Part shown: positions 1-6,391 of the stretch, piece by piece
How positions within the stretch are numbered: position 1 is the stretch's first letter
Layout: each line of letters begins with the position of its first letter
Assembly: GCA_027067235.1 (NCBI GenBank)
Contig: JALXFQ010000029.1
Span: 1 to 8,813, forward strand
Source of the DNA: Gammaproteobacteria bacterium
GTDB lineage: Bacteria > Pseudomonadota > Gammaproteobacteria > QOAV01
Direction: 5' to 3'
Length of the DNA: 8,813 nucleotides
Made by a program: the position numbers and the translations under genes
The notes under the pieces: generated by a model
Databases searched by the model: none
Told to the model about the DNA's origin: nothing
What the model saw: the letters and a program-made list of their open reading frames with translations, nothing else

Positions 1-1
1 A

Positions 2-361
2 CTGGGCATCGGCGGGTCAGGCGAGCCCTGGTTCGTGGCGGCGAAGGACGCCGAAAACAATCTTCTGCGCGTGGTGCAGGGCCATGACCACCCGGATCTG
101 CTGAGCGGCGCGCTGGTGGCCAGCGAGCTGCACTGGGTGGCCGGCAAGCCGCCCGCCCTGCCGCTGCGCTGTTCTGCCAGGACACGCTACCGGCAGGGGG
201 ATCAGGTCTGCGAGATTTTGGCTGCGGAGGAAGGGCAGGTTAAGGTAGTATTCGATTCCCCGCAACGCGCGGTCACGCCGGGCCAGTCTGTCGTCTTCTA
301 TCAGGACGATGTCTGCCTTGGCGGCGGCGTCATTGATACGCCCCTGAAATCTCTGGAATAA
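2..361 (+). CDS. mnmA: tRNA-specific 2-thiouridylase MnmA, C-terminal part
   Basis: This is the last 119 residues of a gene that begins before the window. MnmA installs the 2-thio group on U34 of tRNA-Lys, -Glu and -Gln, using ATP and sulfur relayed from the cysteine desulfurase/Tus system in the cytoplasm. The visible part reads LGIGG, then EPWFV, KDAENN, QGHDHP, ELHWV, RTRYRQ, VTPGQSVVFY and CLGGGVI. These match the central and C-terminal beta-barrel domains of E. coli MnmA almost motif for motif. The catalytic cysteines and the PP-loop ATP site lie upstream and cannot be checked. The frame opens at base 2 and ends at a TAA. Only 11 bp separate it from purB, so the two genes are probably co-transcribed. 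Identification is firm; only completeness is unknown. Confidence 0.96.
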   Translation: MGIGGSGEPWFVAAKDAENNLLRVVQGHDHPDLLSGALVASELHWVAGKPPALPLRCSARTRYRQGDQVCEILAAEEGQVKVVFDSPQRAVTPGQSVVFYQDDVCLGGGVIDTPLKSLE

Positions 362-372
362 GGAAACGCTCC

Positions 373-1746
373 ATGTCTGAACTCTCCGCTCTCAAGGCCC
401 TGTGTCCGCTGGACGGCCGTTACGCCGCAAAAGTCGCGCCCCTGCGTGAAATTTTCAGCGAATACGGCCTGATCAAACACCGCGTCATTGTCGAGCTGCG
501 CTGGCTGAAAATGCTGTCGCAACAGGAAGGCATAGCGGAAGTGCCGCCGCTGAGCGCAGATGCTGCAGCGCTGCTGCAACAGATCGAAGACGATTTTTCC
601 GAAACCGACGCCCGGCGCATCAAGGACATCGAGGCGGTAACCAACCACGATGTCAAGGCGGTGGAATATTTCATCAAGGAGAAAATCGAGTCCAGCGCCG
701 AGCTGCAGGCCATCAGCGAATTCGTGCATTTCGCCTGTACCTCCGAAGACATCAACAATCTGTCTCATGGCCTGATGTTGAGCGAAGCGCGGCAAATCGC
801 CGTATTGCCCGCCATGGACATGGTCATTGAGGCCATTCGCGATCTGGCGCACCGCTATGCCGGCATTCCCATGCTGTCGCGCACCCACGGCCAGCCCGCC
901 AGCCCCACCACCGTGGGCAAGGAAATGGCCAATGTGGTTTATCGCCTGCAGCGCCAGCGCGACCAGATCGCCAGCACCCGCATCCTGGGCAAAATCAACG
1001 GTGCCGTGGGCAACTACAACGCCCATCTGTCGGCTTACCCGAATCTCGACTGGGAAAGCATCGCCAAAAACTTTGTGGAAAGTCTGGGCCTGAGCTGGAA
1101 CCCCTACACCATCCAGATCGAGCCGCACGATTACATGGCGGAAATCTTTGACGCCATGGCGCGCTTCAACACCATACTGCTGGATTTCGACCGCGACGTC
1201 TGGGGTTATATTTCGCTGGGTTATTTCAAACAGAAAACCATCAAGGGCGAAGTGGGCTCCTCCACCATGCCACACAAGGTCAACCCCATCGACTTTGAAA
1301 ACTCGGAAGGCAATCTGGGTATCGCCAACGCCCTGTTCGGCCATCTTGCCGCCAAGCTGCCGGTGAGCCGCTGGCAGCGCGATCTCACCGACTCCACGGT
1401 GCTGCGCAATGTCGGCGTGGCGTTCGGTTACTCGCTGCTGGCCTACAGCTCCAGCCTGCGCGGCATCGGCAAACTGGAAGTCAACGAGGCGCGCCTGGCC
1501 GAGGATCTCGACGCCAACTGGGAGGTGCTGGCCGAAGCCATCCAGACCATCATGCGCGTGCATGGCATTGAAAAACCGTATGAAAAACTCAAGGCGCTGA
1601 CCCGCGGCAAGGACGGCATCAACCGGCAGGTCCTGCTTGAGTTTGTTGACTCCCTGGACCTGCCAGAGCAGGCGGCACGCACCTTGAAAAACCTGACCCC
1701 ATCCAGCTATATCGGCAATTCGGCGGATCAGGCCAAAAAGAGCTGA
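373..1746 (+). CDS. purB: adenylosuccinate lyase PurB
   Basis: PurB cleaves fumarate from SAICAR and from adenylosuccinate, so it acts twice in purine synthesis, as a cytoplasmic homotetramer. The 457-residue product has the same length as E. coli PurB (456) and aligns with it by eye along its length. The N-terminal PLDGRY motif is at 12-17 and TSEDINNL at 123-130. SRTHGQPA at 169-176 contains the catalytic general-acid His172. The fumarate-lyase superfamily signature GSSTMPHKVNP at 295-305 contains the catalytic Ser296 in its mobile loop. The ATG at 373 is preceded by AAGGA at 360-364, which overlaps the mnmA stop and is 8 nt from the start. In E. coli hflD sits between mnmA and purB; here it is absent. 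A terminator follows immediately. A large open frame on the opposite strand is a codon-bias shadow. Confidence 0.98.
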   Translation: MSELSALKALCPLDGRYAAKVAPLREIFSEYGLIKHRVIVELRWLKMLSQQEGIAEVPPLSADAAALLQQIEDDFSETDARRIKDIEAVTNHDVKAVEYFIKEKIESSAELQAISEFVHFACTSEDINNLSHGLMLSEARQIAVLPAMDMVIEAIRDLAHRYAGIPMLSRTHGQPASPTTVGKEMANVVYRLQRQRDQIASTRILGKINGAVGNYNAHLSAYPNLDWESIAKNFVESLGLSWNPYTIQIEPHDYMAEIFDAMARFNTILLDFDRDVWGYISLGYFKQKTIKGEVGSSTMPHKVNPIDFENSEGNLGIANALFGHLAAKLPVSRWQRDLTDSTVLRNVGVAFGYSLLAYSSSLRGIGKLEVNEARLAEDLDANWEVLAEAIQTIMRVHGIEKPYEKLKALTRGKDGINRQVLLEFVDSLDLPEQAARTLKNLTPSSYIGNSADQAKKS

Positions 1747-1774
1747 GCCGGTTTTGTGTTCCGGCTTGATTTTT
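1746..1774 (+). terminator. rho-independent terminator after purB
   Basis: A 6-bp GC-rich stem (AGCCGG at 1746-1751 pairing with CCGGCT at 1761-1766) encloses a 9-nt loop. It is followed by TGATTTTT, a short U-run. It begins on the last base of the purB stop codon, so it is well placed to end the mnmA-purB transcript. Confidence 0.75.
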
Positions 1775-1778
1775 AACA

Positions 1779-1807
1779 TTGCAGCAGGCACTTCACCTGC
1801 GTAGAAT
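1779..1807 (+). promoter_or_regulatory. putative sigma70 promoter for the 78-aa protein gene
   Basis: TTGCAG (1779-1784), a 17-bp spacer and TAGAAT (1802-1807) give a sigma70-like promoter, with a strong -10 and a weak -35 (3 of 6). The predicted transcription start is near 1814, leaving a leader of about 30 nt before the ATG at 1845. A short dyad (GCAGG 1784-1788 with CCTGC 1796-1800) lies within the spacer; its role, if any, is unknown. It sits just past the purB terminator, which fits a new transcription unit. Confidence 0.45.
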
Positions 1808-1844
1808 TTGCACGCAGTCATTTCCGGTTTTCCGCGGGTATTTC

Positions 1845-2081
1845 ATGGACATCGCTACACTTTCACAAGCAGCCAAAGAACTGTCTCATATCGTTTCCGG
1901 CAGCCCGGAAGCCAGTGACATGCTGAAAGAAGAGTCGCGTCTGCTGATGATGGATTGCGCTATTTCCACCGACCCATCGCCGGAAGAACTGGAAGTTCTG
2001 CTGAAATCATTTGAAGGCCTGCAGAAACGCGCCCAGCGCGCCGGCATCCTGCCGGACAACCCGGAAAATGATGCGTCCTGA
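1845..2081 (+). CDS. small acidic helical protein of unknown function (78 aa)
   Basis: I do not recognise a family. The product, starting MDIATLSQ, is acidic and predicted mostly helical. It has SQAAKELSHIV, MLKEESRLLMMDCAI and SPEELEVLLKSFEGLQKRAQRAG segments and a polar tail. There is no signal peptide, membrane segment or metal motif, and a single Cys near the middle. The frame is open back to 1779, but an ATG start at 1845 fits better: it lies about 30 nt after a plausible transcription start, whereas the upstream stretch reads through the -10 box. The Shine-Dalgarno is weak (GGGT at 1836-1839). Its composition, acidic/helical pattern and position between a terminator and the next gene make it look genuine. 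It may be co-transcribed with the isomerase gene 34 bp downstream. Confidence 0.7.
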   Translation: MDIATLSQAAKELSHIVSGSPEASDMLKEESRLLMMDCAISTDPSPEELEVLLKSFEGLQKRAQRAGILPDNPENDAS

Positions 2082-2100
2082 CGGTTAGTTGACCAGAGCG

Positions 2101-2109
2101 TGTTAAACT
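2101..2109 (+). promoter_or_regulatory. possible extended -10 element abutting the GTG start at 2116
   Basis: TGT-TAAACT resembles an extended -10 box (TGn plus 4 of 6 -10 positions). A start site 7 nt past it would fall on the G of the GTG codon at 2116. A TTGACC at 2089-2094 is too close (9 bp) to act as its -35. This is weak evidence and the gene may simply be transcribed from upstream. Confidence 0.25.
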
Positions 2110-2115
2110 CGTTAC

Positions 2116-2709
2116 GTGCCAAGTATTGATTTCTATTACGACTTCATCAGCCCCTACAGCTATCTGGCGGCAACGCAGGTACCCGCACTGGCGTCACGCA
2201 ATGGCGTAGAAGTCAGCTGGATACCGGTCAACCTGCCTTCACTGATCAAGCGCTCGGGCAACACGCCGCCGGCAACCATACCGAAAAAAGCCATCTACCT
2301 GCTGCGCGACCTGAAGCGCTGGGCGGACTATCTGCAAGTCCCCATGAAGATGATCAAACCGGGTGCCTTTGACGCGCGTCCGGCGTTGAACATCGCCTCG
2401 GCGCTGGAGCCTTCCGATCGCGCCGAGTTCTCTCAGGCCGTGTTCAACACTCTCTGGTCGGGACAGGTGAGCGTCAGGCAGAACGACTGGCTGGAACAGA
2501 TTTTCAGCTTGCACAAATTGCCGCGCCAGTGGCTGGATCTCGCGGGAGAAAAAACCAGCCCGGCGCTGGAAAAGAAGACCGAGCGGGCTCTCAATGCCGG
2601 CGCATTCGGCGCGCCCGCCTTTGTACTGCGCGGCAAGGGAAAACCCCAGTTGTTCTGGGGCGTTGACCGCATGGACTTTCTGGAACGCGCCGTGCAGGAA
2701 TCAGCATGA
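2116..2709 (+). CDS. 2-hydroxychromene-2-carboxylate isomerase family protein (kappa-GST/DsbA fold)
   Basis: This 197-residue protein belongs to the DsbA-like thioredoxin-fold family that includes HCCA isomerase (NahD, a glutathione-dependent step of naphthalene breakdown) and kappa-class GST. The N-terminus reads IDFYYDFISPYSYLA; Ser12 takes the place of the thioredoxin active-site Cys and is expected to face the glutathione thiol. The GAFGAPAFVLRG stretch near 155-166 carries the cis-Pro loop, and the C-terminus has the typical FWGVDRMDFLERA ending. No naphthalene pathway genes are nearby, so the substrate is unknown and a general glutathione-linked role is as likely. The GTG start is set by the family motif only four residues in; no Shine-Dalgarno is visible before it. 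The stop overlaps the next start (ATGA), so the two are translationally coupled. Confidence 0.88.
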   Translation: MPSIDFYYDFISPYSYLAATQVPALASRNGVEVSWIPVNLPSLIKRSGNTPPATIPKKAIYLLRDLKRWADYLQVPMKMIKPGAFDARPALNIASALEPSDRAEFSQAVFNTLWSGQVSVRQNDWLEQIFSLHKLPRQWLDLAGEKTSPALEKKTERALNAGAFGAPAFVLRGKGKPQLFWGVDRMDFLERAVQESA

Positions 2710-3188
2710 AATCCAGTGCTCTGAGCCTGCTCGGCAAGCTGTCCTTCCTCTCCGCCAGACGGCGTTTCGAACTGTACCCGCCGTTCTGGTTCATGCGCAT
2801 CAGGGTGCTGGAAATGGATGAGCGCTGGAACCGGGTGCGCATCAAGCTGCCGCTGAACTGGCTGTCGCGTAACTACGGCGGCAACATGTTCGGCGGCTAT
2901 CAGGCCAGCCTGGCCGACCCGGTCCCGGCGTTTGCCTGTGGCAGAAACTTTTCGGGATACCGCATGGTCACCAAATCCCTGACGCTGGACTTCATCCGCC
3001 CCGGCAATTCCGATCTGGTGTTGCATTTTGATTTTGACCCGGCGCAAAAACAGCAGATACGCGCCGAACTGGAAACCAACCACCGCGCCGATCCCGAATT
3101 TGAAATGGCCTACTTTCGCGAGGATGGCAAGATTTGTACGCGTATTCTCAATACGGTGGCGATACGGAAGTTTAGAGGTGAGGCTTGA
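2706..3188 (+). CDS. DUF4442 hotdog-fold protein (putative thioesterase-like)
   Basis: This 160-residue protein looks like the DUF4442 family, which adopts the hotdog fold of acyl-CoA thioesterases; activity is generally unproven. Recognisable points are YPPFWFMRIRVLEMD near 24-38, the RNYGGNMFGGYQASLADP stretch at 55-72 (the long central helix of hotdog proteins), and the MVTKSLTLDFIRPG strand with its conserved basic/aromatic pattern. There is no signal peptide or membrane helix. The ATG overlaps the preceding stop by 4 nt and has AGGA at 2696-2699, so it is coupled to the kappa-GST-like gene. The pairing suggests, but does not show, a shared role in handling thiol or thioester compounds. 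The last two codons (Glu, Ala) and the stop lie inside a tandem heptad repeat, so the native C-terminus may have been altered by that element. Confidence 0.85.
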   Translation: MKSSALSLLGKLSFLSARRRFELYPPFWFMRIRVLEMDERWNRVRIKLPLNWLSRNYGGNMFGGYQASLADPVPAFACGRNFSGYRMVTKSLTLDFIRPGNSDLVLHFDFDPAQKQQIRAELETNHRADPEFEMAYFREDGKICTRILNTVAIRKFRGEA

Positions 3189-3244
3189 GGCTAGGGGCTT
3201 GAGACTTGGTGTTTGAGATTCGGAGCTTTAGCCTCAAGCCTCAC
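3178..3244. repeat. degenerate 7-bp tandem repeat forming a perfect 16-bp inverted repeat
   Basis: From 3180 the sequence is made of 7-bp units: gaggctt, gaggcta, ggggctt, gagactt, ggtgttt, gagattc, ggagctt, then tagcctc and aagcctc. The last two are the exact reverse complements of units 2 and 1. As a result 3178-3193 and 3229-3244 form a perfect 16-bp inverted repeat around a 35-nt centre that can pair further with G-U pairs. It fills most of the 59-bp gap between two convergent genes and could stop transcription from both sides, although there is no U-tract. It resembles the short direct/palindromic intergenic repeats scattered in many proteobacterial genomes; membership of a named family is not claimed. 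Confidence 0.85.
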
Positions 3245-3247
3245 AAC

Positions 3248-3592
3248 CTACTCATGCGGCGGCTGTCCCACCAGCACCGACTCGGGGATGGCCGCATGCA
3301 TGGCCGAGGCGATATCCAGAATGATCCCGCGTTTGGGGCGGAACGATACCCACAGCAGATTCAGGCGCAGGTTCAGATCGGCAAAAACCACGTCGCCAAA
3401 CTGGATCAGCACAGCCTGCATCAACGCCACTTTTTCCAGCGCCAGATGCCTGGGCAGGTCGCGCAGGCCCGGAATCAGCAGCATGCAGTCGCTCAATACT
3501 GCGCCATCCTCGTCACGGGTTGGCACACGCTGGTATAATGGCCCGTTCAGCTCGATCGTGATTCCTTTGCTCTGTGTTTTTTTCGGGAACAT
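3248..3592 (-). CDS. conserved-looking protein of unknown function (about 114 aa)
   Basis: I do not recognise a named family, but the translation is protein-like. It has a strand-rich start (KGITIELNGPLYQRVP), then DGAVLSDCMLLIPGLRDLPRHL, a hydrophobic helix around LEKVALMQAVLIQFG, FADLNLRLNLLWVSFRP, and IILDIASAMHAAIPESVLVGQ. The alternation of strands and helices suggests a small globular alpha/beta protein in the cytoplasm, with no signal peptide. The start is uncertain: ATG at 3592 is used here, with alternatives at ATG 3643 (131 aa) and GTG 3526. None has a clear Shine-Dalgarno, and codon use before about residue 20 is less biased than in the body. It is convergent with the DUF4442 gene and divergent from the lipoprotein gene, whose likely promoter lies within its 5' end. 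The + strand frames here are shadows. Confidence 0.65.
   Translation of the reverse strand: MFPKKTQSKGITIELNGPLYQRVPTRDEDGAVLSDCMLLIPGLRDLPRHLALEKVALMQAVLIQFGDVVFADLNLRLNLLWVSFRPKRGIILDIASAMHAAIPESVLVGQPPHE
3531..3539 (+). promoter_or_regulatory. extended -10 promoter, probably for the lipoprotein gene
   Basis: TGG-TATAAT (TATAAT at 3534-3539) is a perfect -10 hexamer with the TGn extension. The best -35 candidate is poor (TCGTCA at 3510-3515, 18-bp spacing), as is common for extended -10 promoters. Transcription would start near 3546 and give a leader of about 136 nt before the GTG at 3682. The box lies inside the minus-strand unknown gene (over a Leu-Tyr codon pair), so a chance match is possible. 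Confidence 0.45.
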
Positions 3593-3670
3593 ATGTGTTT
3601 TCACGGTATCGAAACTGTTGAAGGAAGACAAGCTTGTCCCCATCTGGGAGATGTTTCAATAACGCGGCAA

Positions 3671-3676
3671 AAGGAG
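3671..3676 (+). promoter_or_regulatory. ribosome binding site deciding the GTG start at 3682
   Basis: AAGGAG lies 5 nt before GTG 3682, the strongest Shine-Dalgarno match in the window. It favours this start over the in-frame TTG at 3634, which would put extra polar residues in front of the signal peptide. Confidence 0.8.
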
Positions 3677-3681
3677 AAAAC

Positions 3682-4146
3682 GTGAACAAGATATCCAAAA
3701 CTATCGCTTTGACGACAGCCGTCGCCATGCTGGGCGGATGCGCCGGGCAGGTGACACGCGAGGAATCAGGCTCTGTCATGGGCGCCGTGGTGGGCGGCGT
3801 GGTCGGCAACCAGATTGGCGGCGGCAAGGGCAAGGATCTCGCCACCGTGATCGGCGTTATTGCAGGCGCCATGGCCGGCGCCAACATAGGACGCTCACTG
3901 GACAAGGTAGACGAAATGCACGCCCAGCGCGCACTCGAATACAACCAGACCAATACGCCGGCAGTGTGGCACAATCCTGACAAGAACCATGATGTGGTAT
4001 TTACGCCCACCCGCACTTTCGAGACCAGCGATGGTCGCTATTGCCGCGAGTACCAGACCGAAGTGAAAATCGGCGGCAGAGCCGAGCAAGGCTATGGCAC
4101 GGCCTGTCGCCAGCCGGACGGCAGCTGGAAAATGGTCAATCGCTGA
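3682..4146 (+). CDS. glycine-zipper outer-membrane lipoprotein (17-kDa antigen / SlyB-like)
   Basis: This 154-residue lipoprotein has a signal peptide (MNKISK, then a hydrophobic run) ending in a lipobox LGGC, so Cys20 should be lipidated. Ala at +2, not Asp, predicts sorting to the outer membrane. Residues 30-73 form a glycine-zipper segment (GAVVGGVVGNQIGGG, then GVIAGAMAGANIG) typical of the Rickettsia 17-kDa surface antigen/SlyB group. The C-terminal part ends with RTFETSDGRYCREY and GYGTACRQPDGSW, the usual soluble domain; Cys121 and Cys142 may form a disulfide in the periplasm. Its role is probably envelope integrity, inferred from the family. GTG at 3682 is chosen because AAGGAG sits at 3671-3676 and the signal peptide starts there; the frame is open further upstream to a TTG at 3634. 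Its 3' end overlaps parC by 11 bp, tail to tail. Confidence 0.9.
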   Translation: MNKISKTIALTTAVAMLGGCAGQVTREESGSVMGAVVGGVVGNQIGGGKGKDLATVIGVIAGAMAGANIGRSLDKVDEMHAQRALEYNQTNTPAVWHNPDKNHDVVFTPTRTFETSDGRYCREYQTEVKIGGRAEQGYGTACRQPDGSWKMVNR

Positions 4147-6391
4147 CGACTTCTAGCCCGGTAATCTGCTGGAACCCCCGCGGCAGAACGCGTCCACGCT
4201 GGGCGCGTTCTCCCGCATATGCGGCCATGTCCCTGGATTTCATGTTCAGATAGCGCTTGCCGGCATGAATTTTCACCGTGTCGTTTTCGCCGACGACCGT
4301 TAGCGCCACCACGCGATCATCACCTGACTTGAAATCGGCCGCTTTCACGTTGATGAGCTTCACGCCCTTGCCCTTGGCCAGTTGCGGTAATTCACTGACC
4401 GGAAAAACCAGCAGCCGGCCCTGTTGGGTCGCCACCACGACTTTGTCATTCTGCGGGTCATGCACTGGCATCGGCGCCAGCGCACGCGCGCCGGCCGGTA
4501 CATTGACCGCTGCCTTGCCCGATTTCCCCCGGCTTTGCAGCTGCTCATGCTGCACCACAAAACCATATCCGGCGTCGCTGGCCAGTAACCAGTGCTGATC
4601 CGGTTTACCTGCGATGACGCCGACGAAATGCGCGCCTTCCGGCATCTTGAACTGGGAACTCATGGGTTCGCCCTGACCCCGGGCGGAGGGTAATTTGTGT
4701 GCCGGCAGCGAATAGGCGCGGCCGCTGGAATCGAGAAAAGTCACGCTCTGGTTGCTGCGACCGCGGGCGGCATGCAGGAATTTGTCACCAGCACGATAGT
4801 TCAGCCCCGCTGCGTCGACATCATGCCCTTTCGCCGCACGCGCCCAGCCCTTTTCCGACAACACGATAGTCACCGGATCCGATGGCGTCAGCGCTGATTC
4901 GTCCATGGCTCTGGCCGCTTCGCGCTCGACGATGGGCGAGCGCCGCGCATCGCCGTAGGTTTCCGCATCCGCCAGTATCTCGTCGCGCACCAGCATTTTC
5001 AGTTCATGCTCGGAATCCAGCAGCAATTCCAGCCGCTGACGTTCCTTCTCCAGTTCTTCCTGCTCGCCGCGAATCTTGAATTCTTCCAGTTTTGCCAGGT
5101 TGCGCAGGCGGATATTCAGAATCGCCTCGGCCTGAACGCCGGTGATGCCAAAGCGTTCCATCATCACCGGCTTGGGCTCGTCCTCGGTGCGTATGATATG
5201 GATCAGCTCGTCGATGTTCAGATAGGCGATGAGCAGGCCTTCCAGTATGTGCAACCGGTCGGTGACCTGATCGTAGCGGAACTCCAGACGCTTGCGCACG
5301 GTGTCAATGCGGAATGTCAGCCATTCGGCCAGTATTTCCTTCAGATTGAACAGGCCGGGCCGACCGTCCAGACCGATCATGTTCATGTTGACGCGATAAC
5401 TGCGCTCCAGGTCGGTGGTAGCGAACAGATGATTCATCAGCGCATTCACGTCCACGCGACTGGAACGCGGCGACACCACCAGCCGAATGGGGTTTTCATG
5501 GTCGGATTCGTCGCGCAGATCCTCCACCATGGGCAGTTTCTTGGCGCGCATCTGGGCGGCAATCTGCTCCAGAATCTTTGAGCCGGAAGCCTGATAAGGC
5601 AGCGCGTCGATCACGATGTCGCCGTCCTCCCGGTCCCAGCGAGCGCGCATACGCACCGAACCCATGCCGGTTTCATACATTTTCACCAGGTCTTCGCGCG
5701 GGCTGATAATTTCGGCATCCACCGGATAGTCCGGCCCCTTGATGTGGCGCAACAGCTGTTTCACAGTGGTTTTTTCATTTTCCAGCAGACGCACCGCTGC
5801 AGCGGCCACTTCGCGCACATTATGCGGTGGAATATCGGTCGCCAGCCCCACCGCGATGCCGGATACGCCATTCAGCAATATATGCGGCAGGCGCGCCGGG
5901 AACAGGGCCGGCTCGTCCATGGTGCCGTCGAAATTCGGTATCCAGTCCACCGTGCCCTGGTCCAGTTCCGACAGCAGTATTTCGGCGAAGCGGGTCAGAC
6001 GCGATTCGGTATAGCGCATGGCGGCGAAGGATTTCGGGTCATCCTGGGAACCCCAGTTGCCCTGCCCGTCGATCAGCGGATAGCGGAAATTGAACGGCTG
6101 CGACATCAGCACCATGGCCTCGTAGCAGGCCGAATCACCATGCGGATGAAACTTGCCGATAACGTCACCCACGGTGCGCGCCGATTTCTTGAACTTGGCG
6201 TTGGCGCTCAGATTCAGCTCGCTCATGGCGTAGACAATGCGCCGCTGTACCGGCTTCATGCCGTCGGCAATGTGCGGCAGGGCGCGATCCAGAATGACGT
6301 ACATGGAATAGTCCAGATAAGCCTTCTCGGTAAACACCGCCAGCGGCATGCGCTCGATATTGGGGTCCTGATGCATGGTTTCGTCGCTCAT
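4136..6391 (-). CDS. parC: DNA topoisomerase IV subunit A ParC
   Basis: ParC is the DNA-cleaving subunit of the ParC2ParE2 topoisomerase IV, which separates linked daughter chromosomes. The 751 residues match the usual length (E. coli 752). The N-terminal winged-helix/tower region contains MKPVQRRIVYAM (45-56), HPHGDSACYE (82-91) and the catalytic tyrosine Tyr127 in AAMRYTESRL. LLNGVSGIAVGLATDIPPHN follows, then the coiled-coil with LNIRLRNLAKLEE. The C-terminal third is the degenerate beta-pinwheel that binds DNA, without the GyrA box, which supports ParC over GyrA. Ser87 and Glu91 of the quinolone-resistance region are the susceptible residues. The ATG overlaps the parE stop by 4 bp, so the two are coupled. 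The 3' end overlaps the lipoprotein gene by 11 bp. No terminator is obvious. Confidence 0.97.
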   Translation of the reverse strand: MSDETMHQDPNIERMPLAVFTEKAYLDYSMYVILDRALPHIADGMKPVQRRIVYAMSELNLSANAKFKKSARTVGDVIGKFHPHGDSACYEAMVLMSQPFNFRYPLIDGQGNWGSQDDPKSFAAMRYTESRLTRFAEILLSELDQGTVDWIPNFDGTMDEPALFPARLPHILLNGVSGIAVGLATDIPPHNVREVAAAAVRLLENEKTTVKQLLRHIKGPDYPVDAEIISPREDLVKMYETGMGSVRMRARWDREDGDIVIDALPYQASGSKILEQIAAQMRAKKLPMVEDLRDESDHENPIRLVVSPRSSRVDVNALMNHLFATTDLERSYRVNMNMIGLDGRPGLFNLKEILAEWLTFRIDTVRKRLEFRYDQVTDRLHILEGLLIAYLNIDELIHIIRTEDEPKPVMMERFGITGVQAEAILNIRLRNLAKLEEFKIRGEQEELEKERQRLELLLDSEHELKMLVRDEILADAETYGDARRSPIVEREAARAMDESALTPSDPVTIVLSEKGWARAAKGHDVDAAGLNYRAGDKFLHAARGRSNQSVTFLDSSGRAYSLPAHKLPSARGQGEPMSSQFKMPEGAHFVGVIAGKPDQHWLLASDAGYGFVVQHEQLQSRGKSGKAAVNVPAGARALAPMPVHDPQNDKVVVATQQGRLLVFPVSELPQLAKGKGVKLINVKAADFKSGDDRVVALTVVGENDTVKIHAGKRYLNMKSRDMAAYAGERAQRGRVLPRGFQQITGLEVVSD

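Noticed and set aside
301..1821. 506-aa open frame antisense to purB
   Set aside because: It lies exactly opposite a verified purB; the translation is rich in His, Gln, Gly and Val with no family motif, as expected from the complement of GC-biased codons.
3213..3662. Plus-strand frames of 110-149 aa opposite the unknown protein
   Set aside because: They are rich in Ser and Arg, lack hydrophobic structure, and overlap a much more protein-like minus-strand frame.
4110..4128. CCAGC/GCTGG hairpin at the lipoprotein gene end as a terminator
   Set aside because: The stem is only 5 bp with a 9-nt loop, lies inside coding sequence, and has no U-run on either strand.
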